Part shown: one piece after another, positions 1-6,364 of the stretch | Numbering within the stretch: the first letter of the stretch is position 1 | Layout: the number at the start of each line of letters is the position of its first letter | Assembly: GCF_007830635.1 (NCBI RefSeq) | Contig: NZ_VLLA01000014.1 | Span: 61,073 to 125,072 of the forward strand | Direction of reading: 5' to 3' | DNA: 64,000 nucleotides | From: Bradyrhizobium huanghuaihaiense | Lineage (GTDB): Bacteria; Pseudomonadota; Alphaproteobacteria; Rhizobiales; Xanthobacteraceae | Program-made: the position numbers and the translations under genes | Notes under the pieces: generated by a model | Seen by the model: the letters and a program-made list of their open reading frames with translations, nothing else | Database searches by the model: none | What the model was told of the DNA's origin: nothing

Positions 1-1
1 A

Positions 2-85
2 GAGCCGTTCCGGGACGAAGACCCGTTGGAACGCGTGGATATTCATAACCTCATCCACAGCGAGTTGCAGCCGCCGAAGCCGTAG
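2..85 (+). CDS. C-terminal end of a protein cut by the window edge
   Basis: The reading frame is open from the left edge to a TAG stop and gives the last 27 residues of a hydrophilic, acidic-then-proline-rich tail (ending ELQPPKP). The start lies outside the window. No family can be named from so short a piece. It is called coding because the frame is clean and the following hairpin-spaced small genes have the same orientation. Confidence 0.4.
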   Translation, partial: EPFRDEDPLERVDIHNLIHSELQPPKP

Positions 86-148
86 GGGCCGCCCATAAGA
101 ACTGGCACAAGCTGCGTAGCGTTGATCCCTACTACGCCATGCTGCCGT

Positions 149-237
149 ATGGGCAATGACCTCCGGTACAAGGTTCTTGTGATCGTCGGGACAACCTGTC
201 GGTGGCGGTGGTTGCCGTCGCCATCCTCATGTTTTAA
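149..237 (+). pseudogene. Possible frameshifted small membrane ORF
   Basis: An ATG at 149 begins MGNDLRYKVLVIVG. A neighbouring frame then gives DNLSVAVVAVAILMF and stops with TAA at 235-237, directly against a strong hairpin. Two other small genes nearby end in the same way, so the hydrophobic end is probably a true C-terminus, but no single frame with a normal start covers it. Either a one-base shift has broken a small membrane protein or the true start is non-standard. Weak evidence. Confidence 0.2.
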
Positions 238-258
238 GGCCGCCTCCGTTGGCGGCCT
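237..258 (+). terminator. Hairpin after small ORF, GGCCGCC type
   Basis: An 8-bp perfect stem AGGCCGCC/GGCGGCCT has a 6-base loop and starts on the last base of a TAA stop. It has no long T-run but resembles the hairpins at 1047 and 1364. Confidence 0.5.
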
Positions 259-725
259 CCTCCCCATCCACATCGATCAGATCGAAACTGCCCTCCAACA
301 ATTGGAGCCAGGCTGTCCGCATTTGATCACAAGTGTCCCAGTTTGCTCTGAGGGTGTCCCAACTCTCGTGGCGTCCTCAAGAAGCTTCGCGGCCCCCTTG
401 AACCAAAGGCCAGCCGTAAAGAACCGAACGACTTGGATTTTGCGCCGGCTGTGCACGTCGCGGTGTTGTGCCCCCGATTCCGTTGCTGGTTGGCCGCGTC
501 ACAAGCCTGTGGCATGGCCGTTGCACATTGAGCTCAACTGAGATTTCAGCGCTCAGTTAGAAAATAAAGCGCCGCCGGGACGTTTATTTCGAGCCCGGCC
601 GCGCTTTTCTCAATCCTGATACGGCCATTCGCCGTCATAAATCCGTAATTCTACGGCACCCGAACCTTCCCGCTATTCCCGGTCTTGTCTAGGGATCAGC
701 GACTGAAAGACGGGGAACGTGAGTG
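259..725. other. Intergenic stretch without a supported gene
   Basis: No open frame here has convincing codon use or a ribosome site. The only structure seen is the terminator-like hairpin at 566-607. The interval separates the first small ORFs from the 55-residue gene at 726. Confidence 0.5.
566..607. terminator. Long GC-rich hairpin flanked by A and T runs
   Basis: The arms AAAGCGC..GCCGGG and CCCGGC..GCGCTTT pair with one mismatch around a 14-base loop. A-rich sequence lies on the left and TTTT on the right, so it could terminate transcription in either direction. Confidence 0.5.
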
Positions 726-893
726 ATGACGGAACCGACCCATCTTGGCGTGGCGCCAAAAGATCGCCTGTTGGACGCAGCCCGCAAGGAGCTGATCGAG
801 TTCGAACGGCGAGAAATGGAGTTTCGCAAGAAGGACCGCGAGGAGCGTGCGGCGGAGCTTCACCTTCCTCTGGATCGGATCAAGATCCACTGA
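726..893 (+). CDS. Small hypothetical protein, 55 aa, charged
   Basis: Starts at ATG 726 with a purine-rich GGGGAA about 8 bases upstream. The product begins MTEPTHLGVAPKDRLLDAAR and continues as one strongly charged, probably helical segment rich in Glu, Arg and Lys (EFERREMEFRKKDREERAAE). It has no signal peptide or membrane segment. The amphipathic pattern suggests a coiled coil or a protein-binding helix. No family is recognised. It lies among other small same-strand genes. Confidence 0.55.
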   Translation: MTEPTHLGVAPKDRLLDAARKELIEFERREMEFRKKDREERAAELHLPLDRIKIH

Positions 894-953
894 GGCGAAT
901 GCCGACAGGGGCTTGCCCCCAGAACCTTTGCAGTGCGCCCGGGTTATCCCGGC

Positions 954-1043
954 ATGTATCGCCTCTGGTATTTTGCCGCCTTCATCGCGGTCACCGCGAC
1001 GGCCTTCGGCGCCTTGGTGGCGTTCGACAAATTCCTCGGATGA
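954..1043 (+). CDS. Predicted 29-aa single-span membrane peptide
   Basis: The frame begins MYRLWYFAAFIAVTATAFGA and ends FDKFLG. It is almost entirely one hydrophobic helix of about 18 residues, with an aromatic N-terminus and a charged C-terminal end. The TGA stop is followed three bases later by a hairpin and T-run, as expected for a short monocistronic unit. No clear Shine-Dalgarno sequence is visible. It is too short for family recognition; the call rests on hydrophobicity and the terminator position. Confidence 0.4.
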   Translation: MYRLWYFAAFIAVTATAFGALVAFDKFLG

Positions 1044-1046
1044 CGC

Positions 1047-1074
1047 GAGGCCGCCTCGGTGGCCGGCCTCTTTT
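1047..1074 (+). terminator. Rho-independent terminator, GAGGCCG type
   Basis: GAGGCCG pairs with CGGCCTC, followed by TTTT. It is the clearest of the three related hairpins in this cluster of small genes. Confidence 0.65.
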
Positions 1075-1230
1075 ATTCGTGGGATTGCAAGCAGCTGATC
1101 TGGGACGGCGCATCCATCGGAAATTAACTAGGTTAGTCCGGCCGGTTCCCGCAAGGCCGCCAGCCTGTGCGGCTTCCTTCTGTTGATCCAGCGCAAACAT
1201 CATTCCCTCGCACGGCAGACCATCCGGGCC

Positions 1231-1365
1231 ATGACCGATCCAGGTAAACCGACTGAGGGTAAGGAAGCCAAGCCATCGCGCTTGGACGAGGCGCGCCGGA
1301 TCATTGAGGAATACGCCGCCGACCTCCGCGAGATCATCATGCAGTTGCGCCGCAAGCTGAATTGA
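1231..1365 (+). CDS. Small hypothetical protein, 44 aa
   Basis: Begins MTDPGKPTEGKEAKPSRLDE and continues into a helical, charged C-terminal half (IIEEYAADLREIIMQLRRK). The ATG at 1231 is preferred over the upstream in-frame ATG at 1183, because the intervening residues look like read-through of non-coding sequence. There is no signal peptide or membrane span. Its TGA stop overlaps the first bases of a GAGGCCG hairpin. It resembles short hypothetical proteins common in Bradyrhizobium genomes. Function unknown. Confidence 0.6.
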   Translation: MTDPGKPTEGKEAKPSRLDEARRIIEEYAADLREIIMQLRRKLN

Positions 1366-1390
1366 GGCCGCCTCAGTTGACGGCCTCTTT
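1364..1390 (+). terminator. Terminator hairpin overlapping a stop codon
   Basis: GAGGCCG (1364-1370) pairs with CGGCCTC (1381-1387), followed by TTT. The stop codon of the 44-aa gene (1363-1365) runs into the left arm. Confidence 0.55.
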
Positions 1391-1512
1391 CAACTCGTCC
1401 TTCGGGATCGTGCGGCAATTGAGTGTCTTCGGGAACCGGAACGCCAGCTACGGCATATTGGATTCGTGAAATTCAAACCCAACGGTTAGGACCCGTCAGA
1501 CGAGGTTGTGTC

Positions 1513-1713
1513 ATGCAGCGACGCCGCCGTTTCGCGCAAACCGTATCCCTGGAAGAACGCCTTGCCGAAGAAGCAAAACGCCTCCGAGAAAAAGCCAGAT
1601 CTCTCCCTCCCGGTCCGCTACGGGACGACGCCCTCCGCAAGGCCCGCCAGGCCGAGACCGGTTCGCACATGAGCCAGTGGCTGAGATCGCCCGGCCTCCA
1701 GCCGCCGGACTGA
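1513..1713 (+). CDS. Small basic hypothetical protein, 66 aa
   Basis: The product begins MQRRRRFAQTVSLEERLAEE and ends in SQWLRSPGLQPPD. The middle is a charged helix (EEAKRLREKARSLPPG) followed by RKARQAETGSH, a pattern I recognise from a widespread short hypothetical family of Bradyrhizobium and relatives. ATG 1513 is chosen over upstream in-frame codons because homologous proteins start with a short basic segment. It is probably cytosolic. Role unknown. Confidence 0.7.
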   Translation: MQRRRRFAQTVSLEERLAEEAKRLREKARSLPPGPLRDDALRKARQAETGSHMSQWLRSPGLQPPD

Positions 1714-1858
1714 GGCGTCAGCAGCAACCCAAAGTTCAATAGTGAACAAAGAGCGGCCCGTGGCAGTTTACCTGGCATCACCGGCCGAGGCTCTGCCGTA
1801 GGCGTCGGTGGCTGAGAGACCGAGCGCGCTCCCGCCTGCAAAGCAAGGGAGCGCCGCC

Positions 1859-2038
1859 ATGGCCGACCACAATCACATTTCGCGCGTGCACTATCTGGCT
1901 GTCGAACTTGCCGCGCAGAACGCCCTGATGCGCGAGCTGGTGGCGGAGGCGGCGAAAGTGCTGCAACTGCCCGTGCCGGATGCGTTTCTCGGCCGCAAGA
2001 CACAGGAGCCATTCCCCTGGGAGAAGCCTCGCGCCTGA
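1859..2038 (+). CDS. Small hypothetical protein, 59 aa
   Basis: Starts at ATG 1859 after AAGGGAG, a good ribosome site. The product MADHNHISRVHYLAVELAAQ is followed by a helical segment (NALMRELVAEAAKVL) and a proline/lysine-rich tail ending WEKPRA. There is no signal peptide or membrane span. The upstream in-frame ATG at 1808 has no ribosome site and is rejected. No family is recognised. A gap of about 240 bases with no supported gene follows. Confidence 0.6.
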   Translation: MADHNHISRVHYLAVELAAQNALMRELVAEAAKVLQLPVPDAFLGRKTQEPFPWEKPRA

Positions 2039-2274
2039 ACGCGCTCGCTTGCTTCTGCGTCATGGGGGCCATGGAAACAGACCCGTTTTTCCGGCGCGCC
2101 GGCTTGCTTCAGCGGTATGGCAGTCGGTAAGGCATTCCAACACCACCCGTAAGCCATTGATCGCGCAAGAGAGGCCTACTGTGCATGGGGTTGTTTTGCA
2201 GCTTTATGCGGGTCGGCGCGTCCATGGCCATGCTGGCCCGGAGCCGCCCCCCATCCGCCTGCGTCCCGTGATCC

Positions 2275-2364
2275 CTAAAGCAGCACCAGCAGTGCGATGC
2301 CGATCACCAACACCACGAAGCCAGCCGCTGTCGCGGCGGCAAATGACCGCTCTACGTTATCCAT
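2275..2364 (-). CDS. Predicted 29-aa membrane peptide
   Basis: On the minus strand the frame reads MDNVERSFAAATAAGFVVLV and ends with IGIALLVLL: a short polar head and one hydrophobic helix reaching the C-terminus, typical of tail-anchored micro-proteins. No strong ribosome site is seen. It is one of three very short hydrophobic ORFs in the first 2.4 kb. Confidence 0.4.
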   Translation of the reverse strand: MDNVERSFAAATAAGFVVLVIGIALLVLL

Positions 2365-2606
2365 GATGATGCCACCCCGTTGCCGGCGCGCCACGTTTCC
2401 CCCATGGCACGACCGGACGTTGCGGAATCTCGCCTGCTGCTGTGGCCCGAGTGGTGCGATCGGGTGGCCAAATTGGGACCGGTGCGGGGCCAGTCTGCGG
2501 CCTGCTCAGCGCTGCTTTCGTTTTCGCCGTCAGGCGTCTGTAAGCCAACGCGCCTAGTGTCGACGAGCCCTGTGGACCAACACCGGGCCTCCATACCAGT
2601 CGACGA

Positions 2607-2632
2607 CCCCGCTCTCACCGAGCGGGGTTTTC
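2607..2632 (+). terminator. Rho-independent terminator
   Basis: An 8-bp stem CCCCGCTC/GAGCGGGG with a short loop is followed by TTTTC. Confidence 0.7.
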
Positions 2633-2765
2633 TGTTTGCGAGCCTGTGCGCGGTGATGCCTGCCGAATCGATTCGCGAGCCTGTCAGGCTGCCGTAAGCT
2701 CAGCCGGTTAGGGTCTTTCGGCTTATGGTGTTGCAGCCCAGCACCTCAGCCTCCAATAACCTTTG

Positions 2766-2797
2766 CCCCGCTTGGCTCTCCCCAGGCGGGGTTTTTT
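2766..2797 (+). terminator. Rho-independent terminator
   Basis: CCCCGC pairs with GCGGGG and is followed by six T residues. No coding gene lies immediately upstream, so the transcript it ends may be a non-coding RNA. Confidence 0.65.
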
Positions 2798-2813
2798 CAT
2801 GCGTGCCCGCCGT

Positions 2814-3053
2814 TCACGCCCCGCCCTCCTCCCGCGTCAGCCGCAGCGAGAAGGCACGGATCGCGGGCGCCGCCAGCAGCACCATGGGCAGCATCGCGGC
2901 CCATGCGATCAGCCACGACACCATCCAGTGCCGAACGAACAGCAGCGCGCCATCAGCGGGAAAGCTGGCGATTCCCGCCGCGATCAGCGAGGTCAGTCCG
3001 GACTGGATGACGCCGAAGACGAAATGACTGTAGCGGCGGGGAATGCCGAGCAT
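2814..3053 (-). CDS. DUF2798-type small membrane protein, 79 aa
   Basis: Two hydrophobic segments (about residues 13-40 and 43-65) with the linker LLFVRHWMVSWLIAWAAMLP match what I know of DUF2798 proteins, which are two-span inner-membrane proteins of unknown function. The C-terminus is basic (RAFSLRLTREEGG). The ATG has AAGGGCG just upstream. It stands alone, facing away from the genes at 3380 and beyond. Confidence 0.75.
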   Translation of the reverse strand: MLGIPRRYSHFVFGVIQSGLTSLIAAGIASFPADGALLFVRHWMVSWLIAWAAMLPMVLLAAPAIRAFSLRLTREEGGA

Positions 3054-3159
3054 GAGGCGCCCTTGTGCTTACCGTCATGTGGCCAAGCAAGGCACGTGCC
3101 GCCTCGTGCACTGGGACGCGCCTGATCGCCTGCCGTTCAGCGACCGCGCTTTTTTGAAT

Positions 3160-3190
3160 CCGGAGACTGATCTGGATCAAGAGTCTCCGG
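3160..3190. repeat. 9-bp inverted repeat in a 326-base gap
   Basis: CCGGAGACT and AGTCTCCGG flank a 13-base loop that is itself near-palindromic (GATCTGGATC). There is no T-run on the exit side, so it may be an operator or RNA structure rather than a terminator. The rest of 3054-3379 shows no gene. Confidence 0.4.
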
Positions 3191-3379
3191 CAGCATCAGC
3201 ATTGAACTGGCTCCGTGGTTCTCCGGCCATGAACAAAGTTCCTGGCCGGCCGATGGCGCGCGCGCTTTCGAGATTTCCGTGAGCTATCCAAGAGTTATCC
3301 GGCAGATTTCACTTGTCCCTGGAATATTATGACGGCCAACATGTTTTCAGTGATCGAGGGTGAATCGTGGGAGGTGACC

Positions 3380-3568
3380 ATGAATCACAGGGGCGTCGAG
3401 TTCACCGTCGCCAAGACAGCGATTCCCGGAGTCTGGCAGTGGCAGTTCCGCATCGGGGAGCAGGTCAAGTCCGGCAAGACCGAGACCAAGATCGACCTGT
3501 TGGCGATCCGGCGGGTGCAGCTGCGCATCGATCGGGAGCTGAAGGCCATCGGGCGCAAGACGGCCTGA
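3380..3568 (+). CDS. Hypothetical protein, 62 aa
   Basis: The start at ATG 3380 is set by GGGAGG five bases upstream; the longer frame from 3329 has no such site. The product begins MNHRGVEFTVAKTAIPGVWQ, with a beta-rich N-terminal half (WQWQFRIGEQVKSG) and a helical C-terminal half with alternating Arg/Leu (IRRVQLRIDRELKAIG). It has the look of a short conserved rhizobial protein. No signal peptide, no known domain. Function unknown. Confidence 0.7.
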   Translation: MNHRGVEFTVAKTAIPGVWQWQFRIGEQVKSGKTETKIDLLAIRRVQLRIDRELKAIGRKTA

Positions 3569-3759
3569 CCGAGACAGCCCGACCGAGACAGCCTGAGGCG
3601 GAGCGGCGGTGTCGCGGACATCCTTGCGCAGCGCGACATCCCCTGACCGAAGCCGCATGTCCTCCGTAGACGTCCGGAATTGATCTGCCGGGGGTTTGGG
3701 ATTGCACTGCCGGCCCATGGCCTTGGGGGCGGGACCTTTACGCGCGACCGGTGCCAGCC

Positions 3760-3993
3760 ATGCCGCTTTATTTCTTCCGAATCCGCAACGGCCGCTATTC
3801 CGGCTGTGCGGACCAAGCGACGGAATTTTCCGATCGCGATTCCGCCTGGAAGGAGATGACCAGCGTCTGCGCCGACATGGCTGCCGGGATCGCCCGCAAG
3901 CTCCAGGAAAATTCCGAATGGCACATGGAGCTCCTCGACGAGGCCAAGGAGCCGGTGTTCCGCATCCGCATCGTTGCCGAGACGCTCGACTAG
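3760..3993 (+). CDS. DUF6894-like protein, 77 aa
   Basis: The product MPLYFFRIRNGRYSGCADQA, followed by TEFSDRDSAWKEM, fits the DUF6894 pattern: an N-terminal PxYFFxxxxG strand, then a D-x-x-x-A-W segment that in relatives reads A-A-x-A. Such proteins are short, abundant in rhizobia and of unknown function. ATG 3760 is used instead of GTG 3751 because the family starts at MPxYFF. No signal peptide. Confidence 0.7.
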   Translation: MPLYFFRIRNGRYSGCADQATEFSDRDSAWKEMTSVCADMAAGIARKLQENSEWHMELLDEAKEPVFRIRIVAETLD

Positions 3994-4011
3994 GCGCGAG
4001 GGCGTGGTCCC

Positions 4012-4269
4012 TCAATCAGCGCTGGGCAGCCGCCGCATGGTGAATTCGATGTCGCCGCCGGGCAGCTCGCGCCAGGTCTCGACCGCGCTCATATAGCCGG
4101 CCTTGGGATAGCGGGCGAAGAAGGCCTCCGCCCTCGCCCGCGCCGCCGCGCGCGGCAGCGTGAAGGTCTCGCGCAGATAGCCGTCACTGGCGCGCCCGCC
4201 CGGCGTGCTGCCGCCGACCTTGCGCCGGCGCGCCATCCGCTCGGCGAGATCCCGCGGACGATCGGCCAT
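4012..4269 (-). CDS. Hypothetical basic protein, 85 aa
   Basis: Start ATG 4269 follows GAGGAGGG with six-base spacing, so the further upstream ATG is not used. The N-terminus MADRPRDLAERMARRRKVGG is very basic. It is followed by an Arg/Ala helix (LPRAAARARAEAFFARYPKA) and a short acidic-hydrophobic end (LPGGDIEFTMRRLPSAD). There is no membrane span. No family is recognised. The basic N-terminus could bind nucleic acid, but that is inference only. Confidence 0.6.
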   Translation of the reverse strand: MADRPRDLAERMARRRKVGGSTPGGRASDGYLRETFTLPRAAARARAEAFFARYPKAGYMSAVETWRELPGGDIEFTMRRLPSAD

Positions 4270-4368
4270 GAATTGCCCTCCTCTACGCAATACCTGCGCT
4301 CAATGTAGGGAGTGGCGGGGCAAGGAGGAGTCCCGGCCGGAAGGCGCCTGCCGCCCCCGGCCAAAGGC

Positions 4369-4662
4369 TCAGTTCGCGGCTGTGCCGGTCTTGCTCTTCT
4401 TCGGCGCGCTGGTGGCGGCCGCCTTCGGCGCCGCCGGCTGCTTCGGCGGATCGGAGCGCATGCCGCCCCAGGGATCGTTGGACGCCTTGGCGTCCGGAAT
4501 CTTCTTCAGCGTTTCCTTGTAGGCTTTGTCACGCTCGGCTTCCGCGGCCTTCTCCTCCGGGGTCTTGCCCGGGCCGTCCTGCAGCAAATTGAGATTGGGC
4601 ATTTGCGCATAGGCCGGTCCCGCCAGCACGGCCAGCACCGCGGCCAAACGGAAAAGCTTCAT
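4369..4662 (-). CDS. Secreted small protein with DPWGG motif, 97 aa
   Basis: An N-terminal signal peptide (MKLFRLAAVLAVLAGPAYAQ, cleavage likely after AYA) precedes a hydrophilic mature region. A charged helix KAYKETLKKIP is followed by DPWGGMRSD and a Pro/Ala/Lys-rich tail. The same K-A-Y-K-x-x-L-x-x-I-P ... DPWGG core appears in the protein at 8416-8640, so the two are paralogues. It is probably periplasmic. Function unknown. Confidence 0.75.
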   Translation of the reverse strand: MKLFRLAAVLAVLAGPAYAQMPNLNLLQDGPGKTPEEKAAEAERDKAYKETLKKIPDAKASNDPWGGMRSDPPKQPAAPKAAATSAPKKSKTGTAAN

Positions 4663-4750
4663 CTTTGACTCCTCAGATCATTTCATGAAGGCCCGGCTCG
4701 CCGTGCCTCGTCATCCCAGCGCGGCCGCTGGGGGGGGGCCGCAGGGACCG

Positions 4751-4873
4751 CTACGATCGGCACGATTTCGGCGCGTGCAGCCAGTCGTCCCAGATCGGGC
4801 CGCACTTGGTGCACCCGTTCAGCGCCAGACCGAGCGCAACCAGACAAAAGACGAGGACATACCGACGCAACAT
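4751..4873 (-). CDS. 40-aa lipoprotein with lipobox LNGC
   Basis: The frame reads MLRRYVLVFCLVALGLALNG, then CTKCGPIWDDWLHAPKSCRS. Two arginines, a hydrophobic core and L-N-G-C at residues 18-21 form a classic signal peptidase II site, so the mature lipoprotein would be only 20 residues with two further cysteines (24 and 38). Minute cysteine-containing lipoproteins of this kind recur in Bradyrhizobium. The stop is TAG at the left edge. Confidence 0.65.
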   Translation of the reverse strand: MLRRYVLVFCLVALGLALNGCTKCGPIWDDWLHAPKSCRS

Positions 4874-5019
4874 CGCCCACCCGTTACCCAACCACGGCAT
4901 CATATCGGGCCAAGTCGGGCATTTTCAAGCCGAAGGGACCGGCACGGCCGGGTGACTTTGCCGCGCCGATGCGGGCAGAATGGCCGAAACATCCGGCAAC
5001 CATGGAGGAAACCACAGCA

Positions 5020-5484
5020 ATGCCATCGCAGCCAGAAGCCGAGTTCGGCATCAATGATGCCCGACGCATCCTCGGCGAGGTCTTTGCGCCCTGGGTACAG
5101 GATCTCAATCTCTCGGTCGAGCGCATCGAGCACGTGCCGCCGCCGGATGAGCCCGACTGGCAGCCGAGCGCGCTGCTGCGCATGGCGTTTTCGGAGCGGC
5201 TCTGCCGGAGCGGCGGAGTGGTCTGCGGCCAGGCGCTGATGGCCCTCGCCGACACCGCGATGGTGATCGCCATCCTTGCCGCCAATCGCGGCTACCGTCC
5301 GATGACCACGGTCGACCAGACCACGCATTTCATGCGCGCGGCCTCCTCCTCGGACGTGCTGGCGGATGCGCGCGTCGTGCGGCTCGGACGCACCATGAGC
5401 TTCGGCCGCGTCACCCTGCTCTCCGCCGTCGACAACAAGCCGGTGGCGATGGTGTCGAGCGCGTTCGCGATGTTGCCGGGCTGA
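5020..5484 (+). CDS. PaaI-family hotdog thioesterase, 154 aa
   Basis: The segment GGVVCGQALMALADTAMVIA corresponds to the conserved G-x-x-x-x-x-x-x-D helix of PaaI-type acyl-CoA thioesterases. Downstream strands (TTVDQTTHFMRAA, ADARVVRLGRTMSFGRVTLL) fit the hotdog fold. The likely role is hydrolysis of acyl- or aryl-CoA esters in the cytosol. Starts at 5002 and 5020 are both possible; GGAGGA at 5004-5009 favours 5020. It is a single-gene unit facing the HdeA-like gene. Confidence 0.8.
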   Translation: MPSQPEAEFGINDARRILGEVFAPWVQDLNLSVERIEHVPPPDEPDWQPSALLRMAFSERLCRSGGVVCGQALMALADTAMVIAILAANRGYRPMTTVDQTTHFMRAASSSDVLADARVVRLGRTMSFGRVTLLSAVDNKPVAMVSSAFAMLPG

Positions 5485-5599
5485 GGCTCATCCGAAATAT
5501 GAGAGCCGCGTGAGCGCAAGGCGCAGCGCGGCTCTCGATGACGACGAAGCCAGACCGAGGCACGATTGCGATCGTGTCTCGGTCGGCACGCTTCAATAA

Positions 5600-5893
5600 T
5601 TACTTGCCGAGGATCTCGTCGGCCGCGGTGACGACGCTGACGGTCGGATTCTTTCCGCAATAGGCACCGAACTTCTTGGCGTTCTCGATGAACACCTCGG
5701 TGTCGATGATCGCGTTGTCTTCGTCGCCCTTGTACCAGCCGTCCATCCAGGTCAGCACGACCGCGATGTTGTCTTCGCCGCTATCGAGGAATTGCTTGCA
5801 GGTCATGGTCGAGAGGTCCCACTTGACGGCGTGGGCGGGCATCGATGTCAGCGAGAGCGCTGCGGCGAACAGAAGCGAAAGCGTGGTCTTCAT
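5600..5893 (-). CDS. HdeA/HdeB-family periplasmic protein, 97 aa
   Basis: A signal peptide (MKTTLSLLFAAALSLTSMPA, cleaved after AHA) precedes a mature domain with MTCKQFLDSG, VLTWMDGWYKG and FGAYCGKNP. The two cysteines in those motifs match the disulfide of HdeA/HdeB acid-stress chaperones. Start ATG 5893 is supported by GGAGAT at 6-7 bases. In this family the protein protects periplasmic proteins at low pH; whether it does so here is inferred. Confidence 0.8.
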   Translation of the reverse strand: MKTTLSLLFAAALSLTSMPAHAVKWDLSTMTCKQFLDSGEDNIAVVLTWMDGWYKGDEDNAIIDTEVFIENAKKFGAYCGKNPTVSVVTAADEILGK

Positions 5894-6077
5894 CAGTATC
5901 TCCATCGGCGCGTAACGCCTTAAAGGAAAGGATCGTGAGGAAAGTCGGCGGGACATGACTCACCGCTTCAACGTCGTAAACGAAGTCTGAAGCGCTGTGC
6001 AAGTAGCGCCAGTATTGAGTTCATTTCAACGTAATTTCTATGCACTATTTCACAATCGTCACGATGGATTAATGCCG

Positions 6078-6320
6078 ATGATCGAGAAGCGCGCAGCACA
6101 GCGTCACCGTGTTTTCAAGGGTGGAACGATCACCTTCGAAGATGGCGGCATCGCGTGCACGGTGCGAAACATGTCGGCAGGCGGCGCGGCGATCGAGCTC
6201 GAGAGCCCCGTTTCATTGCCGCAATCGTTCACACTCTCGATCACATGCGACAATTTCGTGCGGCATTGCCGCCCCGTGTGGCGCAGCGACAAACGCATCG
6301 GCCTCGCTTTCGTGCAATAG
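6078..6320 (+). CDS. PilZ-domain protein, 80 aa
   Basis: The single domain carries both c-di-GMP signature parts: RAAQRHRVFKGG near the N-terminus (R-x-x-x-R type) and NMSAGGAAIE (D/N-x-S-x-x-G) about 25 residues later. The rest is the six-stranded barrel (FVRHCRPVWRSDKRIGLAFV). It has no other domain, so it is probably a stand-alone receptor. ATG 6072 is also possible. The neighbours give no clue to its target. Confidence 0.85.
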   Translation: MIEKRAAQRHRVFKGGTITFEDGGIACTVRNMSAGGAAIELESPVSLPQSFTLSITCDNFVRHCRPVWRSDKRIGLAFVQ

Positions 6321-6364
6321 CACTCACGATGTGAACGAGCGTTCGCATCACATGCACAACACGA

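Larger units (their letters stand above)
2365..2813. other. Intergenic stretch with two plus-strand terminators
   Basis: About 450 bases contain no open frame that I can support. The region holds two strong plus-strand terminator hairpins (2607 and 2766) about 130 bases apart. The segment between them could encode a small RNA ending at 2797, but no promoter is clear enough to call it. Confidence 0.4.

Noticed and set aside
2500..2640. Possible tRNA before the terminator at 2607
   Set aside because: No cloverleaf with T-loop GTTCRA and paired acceptor arm could be drawn.
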